Shown: positions 10,155-20,135 of the stretch, piece by piece
How the letters are laid out: each line of letters starts with the position of its first letter
Numbering within the stretch: the first letter of the stretch is position 1
From: Herbaspirillum seropedicae
Lineage (GTDB): Bacteria; Pseudomonadota; Gammaproteobacteria; Burkholderiales; Burkholderiaceae_D
Reading direction: 5' to 3'
Assembly (NCBI RefSeq): GCF_001040945.1
Contig: NZ_CP011930.1
Span: forward strand, 3,777,021 to 3,841,020
DNA: 64,000 bases
Translations under genes and position numbers: made by a program
Notes under the pieces: generated by a model
Told to the model about the DNA's origin: nothing
Database searches by the model: none
What the model saw: the letters and a program-made list of their open reading frames with translations, nothing else

Positions 10155-10229
10155 GGGCAATCAGGTCAGGGAAGCAAAGTGCGCAGCCTAGCAGGCTGTG
10201 CCGGAATGACAACGACACCAAAGGACAAT

Positions 10230-10254
10230 AAAAAACCGCTCCAGAAGGAACGGT
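10230..10254 (-). terminator. Terminator after the CBS-domain gene
   Basis: Minus-strand 8-bp stem with one G·U pair (arms 10247–10254 and 10235–10242, four-base loop) followed by a run of six T. It lies 55 bases after the CBS gene stop. Confidence 0.8.
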
Positions 10255-10309
10255 CATGGCGACGCCGCCAGCCCGGCAAGGGCGGCGGCGATGGCGCGGG
10301 GAGATGCGC

Positions 10310-10771
10310 TCAGGCGTTGCCTTCGCGCTCTTCCTCCTCGGCCGGCCAATCGCGGATGTAGGCCTTGAGCATCTTGTTCTCGAAGCCCTGAGCGTCCAGC
10401 ACCGCCTTGGCCACGTCGTAGAAGGACATCACGCCCAGCACGGTGCGCGCTTCCATCACCGGCACGTAGCGGGCGTGCTTTTCCAGCATGATGCGGCGCA
10501 CTTCGTTCAGGTCGGTATCGGGTGTGACGGTGATGGGTGCGTCGTTCATGTGCTTGCGCACGGTCGAGCCGCCCAGTTCGCCGCCATTCTTGTGCAGGGT
10601 CAGCAGGACTTCGCGGAAGGTCAGCATGCCGACCAGGTCGCCGTATTCCATGACCACCAGCGAACCGATGTCTTTTTCCGCCATCGCAGCCACAGCCTCC
10701 TGGATCGGGGTGTCCGGCGTGACGGTGAAGAGGATGTTGCCCTTGACCTTGAGGATTTCAGAGACTTTCAT
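10310..10771 (-). CDS. CBS-domain pair protein
   Basis: A 153-residue stand-alone CBS-pair protein. The first CBS domain spans roughly residues 7–65 (VTPDTPIQEAVAAMAEKDIG, then MLTFREVL). The second spans 75–135 (VTPDTDLNEVRRIMLEKHAR, then VMSFYDVAKAVL). Such proteins bind adenine nucleotides and are thought to sense energy or redox state; no catalytic domain is attached. A ribosome site (AGGACG) precedes the ATG. The gene is monocistronic, ended by its own terminator, with an inverted repeat CAGGAT-N5-ATCCTG (10846–10862) about 80 bases upstream. Confidence 0.93.
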   Translation of the reverse strand: MKVSEILKVKGNILFTVTPDTPIQEAVAAMAEKDIGSLVVMEYGDLVGMLTFREVLLTLHKNGGELGGSTVRKHMNDAPITVTPDTDLNEVRRIMLEKHARYVPVMEARTVLGVMSFYDVAKAVLDAQGFENKMLKAYIRDWPAEEEEREGNA

Positions 10772-10845
10772 GATGTCGTCCTAGTTGTATGAAGCTGTTT
10801 TGACTGTAGGCGATGACGCCGGGAAAATCCAATTCATGGGGGCAA

Positions 10846-10977
10846 CAGGATAACTGATCCTGTATGCAGCCGCTGGCGAGCCGCCAAACCCGCACCCATG
10901 CAGGGATGCACTGCACATGGTACGGGCAAGCAGCGCGTTTGGGCAACCGCCGCATACATGGCGGTGCAGTATTGCCC
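10846..10977. repeat. Inverted repeats upstream of the CBS gene and the DUF962 gene
   Basis: Two structures lie in the 296-base gap between divergent genes. One is CAGGAT-N5-ATCCTG at 10846–10862. The other is a nested hairpin with outer arms GGGCAA (10941–10946)/TTGCCC (10972–10977) and inner arms ACCGCC/GGCGGT (10946–10965). Neither is followed by a T run, so they are more likely operators or leader structure than terminators. Confidence 0.4.
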
Positions 10978-11067
10978 TGCATCATCATCGATGCGCCGGA
11001 AATGAAGGATTGAATCTGGCCGCGCCGCTGACTAAGCTGGAAAGGCCAGGCCCCTCCGGAGAAGCCC

Positions 11068-11388
11068 ATGTCCGCTACCCTGCCCGAACGCCACTACGCC
11101 AGCTTCAGCGAGTTCTACCCGATCTATCTGGGGGAGCATGCGCACCGGGTCAACCGGCAGCTGCATTTCCTGGGGTCCACGCTGGCCCTGCTGTGCCTGT
11201 TGCTGTTGCTGCTCACGCACCAGTGGTGGTGGCTGGGCGTGGCGCTGCTGTGCGGCTATGGCTTTGCCTGGGCCGGGCATTTCCTGGTGGAGAAGAACCA
11301 GCCGGCCACCCTGCGCCACCCGCTCTATTCCTTCATGGGCGACTGGGTGATGTATTGGCAGATGCTGACCGGTCAGGTTTCCTTCTGA
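11068..11388 (+). CDS. DUF962 (Mpo1/YGL010w-like) small membrane protein
   Basis: 106 residues, matching the DUF962/Mpo1-like family in its opening (FSEFYPIYLGEHAHRVNRQLH), two hydrophobic segments (residues ~30–47 and 50–66) and the motif GHFLVEKNQPATLRHPLYSFMGD. The conserved histidines (H25, H32, HFLVEKN, RHP) are present. The yeast relative Mpo1 is an Fe(II)-dependent dioxygenase acting on 2-hydroxy fatty acids; bacterial members are uncharacterised, so activity here is only a possibility. It converges with the YihY gene, leaving 28 bases between their ends. Confidence 0.9.
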   Translation: MSATLPERHYASFSEFYPIYLGEHAHRVNRQLHFLGSTLALLCLLLLLLTHQWWWLGVALLCGYGFAWAGHFLVEKNQPATLRHPLYSFMGDWVMYWQMLTGQVSF

Positions 11389-11416
11389 ATGACCGGCTGA
11401 CCGGCAGCGGCCCGGC

Positions 11417-12829
11417 TCACTCCGACGCCTGGCGCTCCCAGATGCGACGGCGCTCGGCCAGCGGCACCGCCGCGTAGGGCGTGGCCGCGGGAGCAGACGC
11501 AGCAGCCTCCATCGCTTGCTCTTCCAGCGCGGCGCGCCGGGCCGCATCGGCGCTGCAGTAATCCTCCAGCGATTGCGCCAGGACGGCGTCGATGGCGCCC
11601 TCTACCCGATGGACCAGGCCCTCTTCTTCGCCCGCCTGGGCCAGCACGGCCGGATCGAACACGAACAGACGGTACACCCGCGCCAACTGGATCGTGCTGG
11701 GATTGGCCACCAGGGTCCAGCGGTCCATGTCATCGGTGATGCGGCGGTTCCAGCTGCTGCGGCGGCTGTTGCCGGGCTTGACCGAGGCCACCCAGCCCTC
11801 TTCGCTCATCCTGGCCAGTAATTGCTGCAGCTCTCCCAGGCCCAACCGGGTGGCGCGGCGCACCTCATCCATGCTGACCACGGCCGACTCCACCCCGACC
11901 CGCGCCGCATGCAGGAAGCGCAAGACCTTGATCGCATCGATGAACTCCGCCCCCGGCGAGGCCACATGCCACCAGCGCTCATAGCGCACCACCGGCAGCG
12001 CCGCCGTCAGCAGCGCACCGAAGAGCGTGATCATCCACATCATGTAGATCCACACCAGGAAGATCGGCAGCACCGCCACCGTGCCATAGACCATGGTGTA
12101 GGTCGGAAACTTGAGGATGTAGACGGCGAAGAGCCGCTTGGCGATTTCCAGCCCGATGCCCGCCAGCAGGCCGCCGGCCAGCGCATCACGCCAGTCCACG
12201 GTCTGGTTGGGGACGGTGCTGTAGAGCAGCGTATAGGCCAGCGTCGAGAACATCAGCGAGACCAGCGTATAGAAACTGGCCCCCAGCCAGGGCAGGCTCT
12301 TGACGGCGCCGCCGGTGGCGGTGGAGAGATAGGAGGTTACGCTGATGGAGACCCCGATCAAGAGCGGCCCCAGCGTGATGATGGCCCAGTACACCAGCAC
12401 GCGCTGCACCAGCGGACGCGACTTCTTGACGCGCCAGATCTGGTTGAACACGCTCTCGATGGTGGACATGGTCAACACCGAGGTCAGGATCAGCACCACC
12501 CCGCCCACGGCCGAGATGCGCGCCGACTTGGCGGCGAACTGGTTCAGGTAGCCCAGGATGGTGTTGGCCACGCCCTTGGGCATGAGGTTCTCGACGAAGT
12601 AGGCTTCCAGCGAGGCGCGGAAGGTCGAGAACAGCGGAAAGGCCGTAAACAGCGCCAGCGCGATGGTCAGCATCGGCACCAGCGACAGGATGGTGGTAAA
12701 GGTCAGGCTGCCGGCCACTTGCGGCAGGCGGTCCTCGCGCAGCCGCCGGCCGGCGAAGCGCAACAGGTCGCTCAACTGCTCTCGGGTCAGGCCACGCATA
12801 CGGGACAGGGAAATACGCACAGGGGACAT
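11417..12829 (-). CDS. YihY/BrkB-family inner-membrane protein
   Basis: 470 residues from the ATG at 12829, with GAGAAG ten bases upstream; an upstream in-frame extension to 12916 does not resemble the family. The YihY/UPF0761 region (residues ~30–290) has about six membrane segments, for example FTTILSLVPMLTIALALF, GGVVLILTSVLTM and YWAIITLGPLLIGVSISV. Conserved phrases are LAGSLTFTTILSLVP-like at the N-end and WIYMMWMITLFGALL before the tail. A soluble C-terminal extension (~180 residues), frequent in beta-proteobacterial members, ends with an Ala-rich stretch. The family is often misnamed ribonuclease BN; function is unknown. Divergent from wrbA. Confidence 0.93.
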   Translation of the reverse strand: MSPVRISLSRMRGLTREQLSDLLRFAGRRLREDRLPQVAGSLTFTTILSLVPMLTIALALFTAFPLFSTFRASLEAYFVENLMPKGVANTILGYLNQFAAKSARISAVGGVVLILTSVLTMSTIESVFNQIWRVKKSRPLVQRVLVYWAIITLGPLLIGVSISVTSYLSTATGGAVKSLPWLGASFYTLVSLMFSTLAYTLLYSTVPNQTVDWRDALAGGLLAGIGLEIAKRLFAVYILKFPTYTMVYGTVAVLPIFLVWIYMMWMITLFGALLTAALPVVRYERWWHVASPGAEFIDAIKVLRFLHAARVGVESAVVSMDEVRRATRLGLGELQQLLARMSEEGWVASVKPGNSRRSSWNRRITDDMDRWTLVANPSTIQLARVYRLFVFDPAVLAQAGEEEGLVHRVEGAIDAVLAQSLEDYCSADAARRAALEEQAMEAAASAPAATPYAAVPLAERRRIWERQASE

Positions 12830-13017
12830 CGGTTTGACTTCTCTCGGCAACAGCGCAGGAAGACCGTTCCCGCCACACCATGGTTCCAGCCGCAACGGCG
12901 GGCTCGCCGAGGGCAACGTTGGCGATTATCGCCCAAGCTGGCGGCAAATGTCCGCAAAAAGCGCAGGATGCGCGAAAGTTTCACTCATAGAAGTCATGAC
13001 ATGTAGCAAAAGGCTGA

Positions 13018-14108
<1,091 letters not shown>

Positions 14109-14161
14109 ATCCTCAATCCCTCTCTCCCAGGCGCGTTCGCATGCGCGCCTGCGCCGCTGCC

Positions 14162-15568
14162 ATGAATGAATTCCTGCAAGCCTGCCGGGCCGCCATCGGC
14201 GCGCCCCATGTGCTCACCGACGCCCACGACACCGCCGGCTACCTGACCGACCAGCGCGGCCGCTATACCGGACGCGCCCTGGCCGTGCTGCGTCCGGCCG
14301 ATAGCGCCGAAGTGGCGGCGGTGGTCAGGCTGTGCGCGCAGTTCGCGGTGCCGCTGGTGCCGCAGGGAGGCAATACCGGACTGGTGCTGGGCAGCGTGCC
14401 GGACCAGCAAGGCAATGCCGTGGTGCTGTCGCTGCGCCGGCTCAACCGCATCCGCGCCGTCGACGCCCTCAACAACACCATCACCGTCGAATCCGGCTGC
14501 GTGTTGCAACACCTGCAGGAACAGGCCGCCGCCGCAGGCCGGCTGTTTCCGCTCTCGCTGGCAGCCGAAGGCAGTTGCACCATCGGCGGCAATCTCTCCA
14601 CCAATGCCGGCGGCACCGGCGTGCTGCGCTATGGGAATACCCGCGAGCTGTGCCTGGGGCTGGAAGTGGTGACGGCGCAAGGCGAGATCATGAGCAGCCT
14701 CAAGGGTCTGCGCAAGGACAATACCGGCTATGACCTGCGCGATCTCTTCATCGGCGCCGAAGGCACCCTGGGCGTGATCACCGCAGCGGTGATGAAGCTC
14801 TTCCCGCAACCGCGCGCCCAGGTCACCGCGCTGGCGGCGCTGCCCCACCCGGCGCAGGCGCTGCAGCTGCTGCAGCTGGCGCAGGCGCATTGCGGCCCGG
14901 CGCTGACCGGCTTCGAATTGATGTCGGACTTCTGCCTGCAACTGGTGCGCAAGCACTTCCCCGAGCAGCGCCTGCCCTTCGACCGGCCCCATCCGCAGTA
15001 CGTGCTGCTGGAACTGTCGGACAGCGAATCGGAGGAACACGCCCGCGCCCTCTTCGAAGGCCTCATCGGCACAGCCCTGGAGCAAGGCCTGGTCGACGAC
15101 GCCGTCATCGCCGCTTCGCTGGCTCAGTCGCGCGCGCTGTGGCGGCTGCGCGAAAGCATCTCCAGCGCCCAGGCCCACGAGGGCAAGAACATCAAGCACG
15201 ACATCTCGGTGCCGATCTCGCGCATCGCCGAATTCATCGCCGCCACCGACGTGCTGGTCCAGCAGGCTGCGCCCGGCTGCCGCATGGTCACCTTCGGCCA
15301 CCTGGGCGACGGCAACCTGCATTACAACGTCTCGCCGCCCGAAGGCGTGGCCGACCGCGACTTCATCGCCCGCCAGGCGGCCATCAACCGGGTGGTGCAT
15401 GACAGCGTGGACCGCTTCGGCGGCTCGATCTCGGCCGAACACGGCCTGGGGGCGTTGAAACGCGAGGAAATCACGCGATATAAATCGCCGGTGGAACTGC
15501 AACTGATGCGCGCCATTAAACTGGCGCTGGATCCGCAACAGCTGATGAATCCGGGCAAAGTTCTCTGA
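14162..15568 (+). CDS. FAD-binding oxidoreductase, GlcD/D-2-hydroxyacid dehydrogenase type
   Basis: Predicted flavoprotein oxidising a D-2-hydroxy acid (glycolate, D-lactate or D-2-hydroxyglutarate; not distinguishable here). The PCMH FAD domain covers residues ~35–215 (VPQGGNTGLVLGSVP, then GGNLSTNAGGTGVLRYGN). The FAD-oxidase C-terminal domain follows (FGHLGDGNLHYN, SAEHGLGALKR, LDPQQLMNPGKVL). Length from the ATG at 14162 is 468 residues. An in-frame ATG at 14141 adds seven residues and neither has a clear ribosome site. It follows the DUF2069 gene by 53 bases and may be co-transcribed. Confidence 0.9.
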   Translation: MNEFLQACRAAIGAPHVLTDAHDTAGYLTDQRGRYTGRALAVLRPADSAEVAAVVRLCAQFAVPLVPQGGNTGLVLGSVPDQQGNAVVLSLRRLNRIRAVDALNNTITVESGCVLQHLQEQAAAAGRLFPLSLAAEGSCTIGGNLSTNAGGTGVLRYGNTRELCLGLEVVTAQGEIMSSLKGLRKDNTGYDLRDLFIGAEGTLGVITAAVMKLFPQPRAQVTALAALPHPAQALQLLQLAQAHCGPALTGFELMSDFCLQLVRKHFPEQRLPFDRPHPQYVLLELSDSESEEHARALFEGLIGTALEQGLVDDAVIAASLAQSRALWRLRESISSAQAHEGKNIKHDISVPISRIAEFIAATDVLVQQAAPGCRMVTFGHLGDGNLHYNVSPPEGVADRDFIARQAAINRVVHDSVDRFGGSISAEHGLGALKREEITRYKSPVELQLMRAIKLALDPQQLMNPGKVL

Positions 15569-15691
15569 AGCCCGCAGCATGAACGGATAAAGCCAGCCGG
15601 CGCCGACCGGCGGCAGTGACCTGCCCCCAGGGAGGGTAGCGCGCCGGGGACGGCGCGTCTGCTGAGAACCCATTTCACCGGCGAGCTCACC

Positions 15692-16120
15692 ATGCATCTT
15701 TCCCCCCTGCCACGCCAAGGCCTGGCATTGCTCCTGGCGCTGTGTCTGAATGCGTCCAGCCAGGCCGCCGTCTACAAATGCCAGTACGACGGGCTCACGA
15801 CCTATAGCGACCATCTGTGCCAGCAGGCCGGCACGCTGTCCACTCCGCCCTTGCCCACTGTCCCTGCCTTCAAGGCCGCGCCAGCGCCGCCATCCCCGTC
15901 GACGCCGCCCCACGCGCCAAGGGCCTCTCACGCGCGCAGCGCCACCACCGCCCAGCGGCAGCGCTGTGGCCTGCTGGCGCAACAGCACCGCTGGGCGCAA
16001 GAAGACTTGCAAGCCGCGCGCAGCCTGGCGCAGCCGCCCGGTTCGGGCAAAGTCGAGCAGGCCCGGCGCAAGCTGCAGCGGCTGGAGCAACGCTTGCGCC
16101 TGCAATGTCCAGCCCCCTGA
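15692..16120 (+). CDS. Secreted DUF4124-like small protein
   Basis: 142 residues. A signal peptide (hydrophobic residues 8–20, cleavage near SSQAA) is followed by VYKCQYDGLTTYSDHLC, which fits the DUF4124 pattern (K/C, aromatic–G, TYSD, C). A Pro/Ala/Ser-rich linker (about residues 48–85) follows, then a charged helix with heptad-like Leu spacing (KVEQARRKLQRLEQRLRLQC). Function unknown; the family is common in beta- and gammaproteobacterial periplasm. The gene stands alone, 124 bases after the flavoprotein gene. Confidence 0.75.
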   Translation: MHLSPLPRQGLALLLALCLNASSQAAVYKCQYDGLTTYSDHLCQQAGTLSTPPLPTVPAFKAAPAPPSPSTPPHAPRASHARSATTAQRQRCGLLAQQHRWAQEDLQAARSLAQPPGSGKVEQARRKLQRLEQRLRLQCPAP

Positions 16121-16153
16121 GCCATGCGCCGCCAGCCGGGAGCTGCGGACAAC

Positions 16154-16188
16154 AAAAAGGGACGGACGCCAACCGGGCCGTCCGTCCC
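16154..16188 (-). terminator. Terminator downstream of the MHYT-GGDEF-EAL gene
   Basis: A 9-bp perfect stem (GGGACGGAC at 16159–16167, complement at 16180–16188) is followed on the minus strand by TTTTTG. It sits 159 bases beyond the stop of the 16347–18434 gene and 34 bases beyond the convergent DUF4124-like gene, so it may also slow transcription from that side. Confidence 0.7.
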
Positions 16189-16346
16189 AACCTCCCCCTC
16201 AGGAGCCTGCCGGAAACGCCGGCCTTGTGGCGCAGCGCTTCCTATGACTGCATCTTTGCATCAAGCCCGGAAGAGCAATCCGAAGAATAAGCGGCGATGC
16301 CGCCGCCAATTTGCGGGATAGCAATGCGACCGCCCTGCGGCCGCCT

Positions 16347-18434
16347 TCAGGCGGCGCTCTTGTGCCGTTCGCGCATGGTCTGCAGGAACAGTTCCGGCGT
16401 CATGGGCCGCCCCATCAGGTAGCCCTGCAAGGCATCGCAACCGGCCGCGGTCAGGAAATCCTGCTGCTCCACCGTTTCCACGCCCTCGGCCACGATGCGC
16501 AGGTTCAGCGTACGGCCCAGCGCCACGATGGCCGAGACGATGGCGGCGTCTTCGCCGTCCTGCCTGAGCTCGCGCACGAAGCCGCGGTCGATCTTCAACT
16601 CATTGGCGGGCAGGCGCTTGAGATAGAGCAGGCTGGAGTAGCCGGTGCCGAAATCGTCGATGGAGATTTCCACCCCCAGGTCGGCAATCTGGCGCAAGGT
16701 CTGCAGGCTGGCCTCGGTGTCATGCATGGCGGTGGATTCGGTGACTTCCAGGGTCAGGCATGGCGGTGGCAGCTGATGGCGTTCCAGGGTCGTGCGCACC
16801 ACTTCCAGCAAGTGCGGATCGGCGAACTGTAGCGCCGACAGGTTCACTGACATGGTCCAGTCCACATAGCCCAGGGCGAACCACTCGCGCATCTGGCGGC
16901 AGGCCTCGTCCAGCACCCAGGCACCGATGGGCAGGATCAATCCGGAACGTTCGGCCAGGCCGATGAACTGGTCCGGGGCCACCAGCCCATGCACCGGATG
17001 CTCCCAGCGCAGCAAGGCCTCGGCGCCCAGCACCGGGCCAGCGGGCAGGCTGAACTTGGGTTGATACACCAGGCGGAACTGGCCGCGCTCCAGCGCCACC
17101 CGCAGGTCCTGCAGCCATTGCAGCTGCTGCTGGGCGTTGGCGTTCATGGAGGGTTCGAAGAAGTGATAGCCGTTACGGCCGCTGCGCTTGGTGTGATACA
17201 TGGCGGCATCGGCATTGATGACCAGGTCATGGCGGGTCGCGCCATCCTCCGGATAGATGGCGATGCCTACGCTGGCTGAGACGCGCAGTTCGTGCTGGTC
17301 CACCTTGAAAGGCTGGTTGACCGCCTCCACCAGCTTCTCAGCGACGCCCATGGCGTCTTCCGGGGTGTTCAAGTCCACCAGGATGACGAATTCATCGCCG
17401 CCCAGGCGCGCCACCGTGTCATTGGCGCGGGAACTGCTGGTCAGGCGCTGCGCCACTTCCACCAGCAGGCGGTCGCCCACATGGTGGCCCAGCGAATCAT
17501 TGATGGCCTTGAAACCATCCAGGTCCATGAACATCAGCGCAAAATGGCCCTGCTCGCGGGCAGCCTTGTTGATGGCCTGGTTCAGGCGGTCTTCCAGCAG
17601 GGTGCGGTTGGGCAGACGGGTGAGCTGGTCGTGCAACACCATCTGGGTCAGCTCTTCATTGGCTGCGGCCAGCGAACGCGCCAGCTTGGCGGTGCGCGAC
17701 TCCAGACGGGCGTCCAGCACCGAGGTCAGCAAGGCGATGGTCAGCGCCGCCAGCGTCACCACGATGATGAGCACGGCCAGCCAGCCTGGCGCCACGCCCT
17801 CCCGTGCCGACAGACAGATGGAGTCGCGGCTGAAGCTGGCCGCCCCCATGCCGGTGTAGTGCATGCCGAAGATGGCGATGCCCATCACTACCGAGGCCCC
17901 GCCACGGGCCGCCCTGACGTGCGGCGTGTTCCTGCGCAGGCTGAAGGCGATCCACAAGGCGGCTGCCGAGGCGGCGATGGCAATGGCCACCGAGGCCAGG
18001 AACAGGAACAGATCGTAGGCGATGCCCGGCTGCATGCGCAGGGCGGCCATGCCGGTATAGTGCATGCAGGCAATGCCGATCCCCATGAACAGGGCGCTGC
18101 CCAAGAGGCGTCGGGTCGGCAGTTCGGGACGGGTGACGATCCACAGGGCGAAGCCGGAGACGGCGATGGCAATCACCAGCGACAGCGCGGTGATCCCGGC
18201 GTCATACCCCAAGGCGATCGGCAGGCGGAAGGCCAGCATGCCGATGAAATGCATGGACCAGATGCCCAGTCCCATGGCCACGGCGCCGCCAGCCAGCCAC
18301 CAGCGCGCCGCCCGTCCATGCTGGCTGGCCGTGGTATTGATGCGTTCGGCCATGTCCAGCGCCGTATAGGAGGCCAGGATGGCGACCAGCAATGAGACGA
18401 CAACCAGCAGCTTGTCGTAGGTGGCAATGAGCAT
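16347..18434 (-). CDS. MHYT-GGDEF-EAL cyclic-di-GMP signalling protein
   Basis: 695 residues. The N-terminus (~1–240) is a seven-segment MHYT sensor with three motifs (SMHFIGM, CMHYTGM, GMHYTGM) thought to bind copper or a diatomic gas. The GGDEF domain (~265–430) has an intact RLGGDEF active site with the inhibitory RxxD site (RAND) five residues before it. The EAL domain (~440–690) keeps every catalytic landmark: GAEALLRW, SVNLSALQF, EVTES, DDFGTGYSS, LKIDRGF, AEGVET and QGYLMGRP. Both cyclase and phosphodiesterase activity are therefore possible. Monocistronic, divergent from pldA. Confidence 0.95.
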   Translation of the reverse strand: MLIATYDKLLVVVSLLVAILASYTALDMAERINTTASQHGRAARWWLAGGAVAMGLGIWSMHFIGMLAFRLPIALGYDAGITALSLVIAIAVSGFALWIVTRPELPTRRLLGSALFMGIGIACMHYTGMAALRMQPGIAYDLFLFLASVAIAIAASAAALWIAFSLRRNTPHVRAARGGASVVMGIAIFGMHYTGMGAASFSRDSICLSAREGVAPGWLAVLIIVVTLAALTIALLTSVLDARLESRTAKLARSLAAANEELTQMVLHDQLTRLPNRTLLEDRLNQAINKAAREQGHFALMFMDLDGFKAINDSLGHHVGDRLLVEVAQRLTSSSRANDTVARLGGDEFVILVDLNTPEDAMGVAEKLVEAVNQPFKVDQHELRVSASVGIAIYPEDGATRHDLVINADAAMYHTKRSGRNGYHFFEPSMNANAQQQLQWLQDLRVALERGQFRLVYQPKFSLPAGPVLGAEALLRWEHPVHGLVAPDQFIGLAERSGLILPIGAWVLDEACRQMREWFALGYVDWTMSVNLSALQFADPHLLEVVRTTLERHQLPPPCLTLEVTESTAMHDTEASLQTLRQIADLGVEISIDDFGTGYSSLLYLKRLPANELKIDRGFVRELRQDGEDAAIVSAIVALGRTLNLRIVAEGVETVEQQDFLTAAGCDALQGYLMGRPMTPELFLQTMRERHKSAA

Positions 18435-18748
18435 GGCGAAGGGTGCGACGTATCGAGACTATCGGGATTATCGGGACTGCGGTTGAGGGGGGCTCCAAGG
18501 GCCGGACCGGCCAGCGCCGCCCATGGGGGCAATGGAGGTCAGCTTAGAGGCGGCAGTATTGTCACACAATCAGGAAATACCCGTTATCAGACAGACATCT
18601 TCCACCCCGCAGTGAGGCATTGCGTCACCCCAGGCAACTTTCTCCGCGCCAACCGATCTGTAATGCCAGGCGCCTCGCTGCGTCGCTGCCCTTGCCGGTG
18701 CGATGGCCCGGCGCCAGAACAACAACATGCGAATACAACAAGGACACC
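18435..18748. other. Divergent promoter region between the c-di-GMP gene and pldA
   Basis: 314 bases without a gene. Visible items are a doubled TATCGGGA (about 18459–18476) giving GATAAT (18467–18472) on the minus strand as a possible -10 for the c-di-GMP gene, the palindrome GGCCGG-A-CCGGCC (18500–18512), and a small repeat ATTGT-CAC-ACAAT near 18560. No regulator could be assigned. Confidence 0.4.
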
Positions 18749-20065
18749 ATGTTCAGCCCACGCCATTGCCTGCCCCGTCTCCCCCTCCCCTTGCGATCCG
18801 TCGCCCTGGCCCTGTGCGCCCTCGGCGGCAGCTTGCTGATCGGCATGCCGGCCCATGCCGGCATCACGCTGGTACAGCCGCCCAAACGCATCGATGTCAG
18901 CAAGCCCCTGGAACTGACCCTGCTGGTCAGCGAGGAAGACCAGCCCGAACGCACCTACACGCTGCCGTCCACCCTGCTGGTGGCCGCCTCGGCCGACATG
19001 ATCCCGCCCCAGCAGATCAGCTTGCAACGGGTCGATAGCGAGGGCAGCATCACCCTCAGGCAAGGCCAGTTCCGCAAGCTGCGCTATCGCGGCATGCTGC
19101 CAGAACGGCTGCGCGGCATGGTCCGCATCGAGCCCATCGGCATGGATGCCGCGCCGGTGCTGGTGGCCGTGGTACGCCCCGATGCCGCGCTGGGAGCGCT
19201 GCCGGAGTCGCCTGACCTGATCAACACGCCCCTGGCCGACTCCTCCAGCACGGTGGCGCCAGTGGCGCCCTCGGCCACGGTCTTCACGCCCGGGGCCGAT
19301 GCCTCGCCGCTGGATAGCGCCCCGGCGGCCGAAGACATCCTCTCCAACAACCGCCGCCTGTCCTTCAATGAACCGATGTACTTCAGCGTCGGCAACAGCG
19401 GCGGCGACACCAACGCGCGCTTCCAGCTCAGCTTGAAGTTCCGCCTGTTCGTGCCGGACGATCCACGCTCGCGCGGCCCGCTGGACAATCTCTACCTGGG
19501 CTATACCCAGTTCTCGCTGTGGGACCTGTCAGCCCCGTCGGCGCCCTTCCGCGACACCAGCTACCGCCCCAGCCTGTTCTACTACCTGCCGGACGTGGGC
19601 ATCCAGAACCGCGTCTTGAGCCGCATCGGCATTGCCACCGGCCTGGAACATGAATCCAATGGCCGCGACGGCGCGCAGTCGCGCAGCATCAACACCTACT
19701 TCATCGAACCCAGCTTCAACTTCGGCAACCTCAACGACTACCACTTCAAGGTCGCGCCCAAGGTCTATGCCTATCTCGGCCCCACCCGCGACAATCCCGA
19801 CATCGGCGACTACCGCGGCCACATGGACCTGAAGCTGTCCTATGGCAAACCCGATGGGCTGGAAGTGGCCACCATGCTGCGCAAGGGCCGGCTGGGCGGC
19901 ACGCTGACCAGCCAGACCCAGGTCTCCTACCCGCTCTCGCGCCTGTTGCCGGGAACGGCCGGCTACCTGATGGCGAGCTATTTCCACGGCTATGGCGAGA
20001 GCCTGCTGACCTACAACCAAAAGGATCGCGCACAGTTCCGCATCGGTTACGCGCTGTGGCGCTGA
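18749..20065 (+). CDS. pldA: Outer-membrane phospholipase A
   Basis: Calcium-dependent outer-membrane phospholipase (OMPLA family). The precursor is 438 residues with a signal peptide ending near MPAHA. An N-terminal region of ~170 residues rich in Val/Pro/Ala/Ser comes next, then the 12-strand barrel from about residue 190. The catalytic centre reads GLEHESNGRDGAQSRSIN: the His and Ser of HxSNG plus the downstream Asn. The long N-terminal part makes it larger than the ~290-residue enterobacterial enzyme. The ATG at 18749 has AAGGA upstream and begins the signal peptide; the open frame continues further upstream but lacks one. Ends at a bidirectional terminator shared with gor. Confidence 0.93.
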   Translation: MFSPRHCLPRLPLPLRSVALALCALGGSLLIGMPAHAGITLVQPPKRIDVSKPLELTLLVSEEDQPERTYTLPSTLLVAASADMIPPQQISLQRVDSEGSITLRQGQFRKLRYRGMLPERLRGMVRIEPIGMDAAPVLVAVVRPDAALGALPESPDLINTPLADSSSTVAPVAPSATVFTPGADASPLDSAPAAEDILSNNRRLSFNEPMYFSVGNSGGDTNARFQLSLKFRLFVPDDPRSRGPLDNLYLGYTQFSLWDLSAPSAPFRDTSYRPSLFYYLPDVGIQNRVLSRIGIATGLEHESNGRDGAQSRSINTYFIEPSFNFGNLNDYHFKVAPKVYAYLGPTRDNPDIGDYRGHMDLKLSYGKPDGLEVATMLRKGRLGGTLTSQTQVSYPLSRLLPGTAGYLMASYFHGYGESLLTYNQKDRAQFRIGYALWR

Positions 20066-20083
20066 AGCCCGGTCATGGATGAC

Positions 20084-20113
20084 AAAACGGGGATGCCTGG
20101 CATCCCCGTTTTT
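20084..20113. terminator. Bidirectional terminator between pldA and gor
   Basis: A near-perfect inverted repeat (AAAACGGGGATGCC at 20084–20097 with its complement ending in a T run at 20109–20113). The A tract on one side and T tract on the other make it work for both convergent genes. Confidence 0.92.
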
Positions 20114-20135
20114 GCTGGCGAACCTGCACTGCGGA

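Noticed and set aside
11417-12829. Naming the YihY-family gene ribonuclease BN
   Set aside because: That is an old misassignment; the true RNase BN/Z belongs to a different, metallo-beta-lactamase family.
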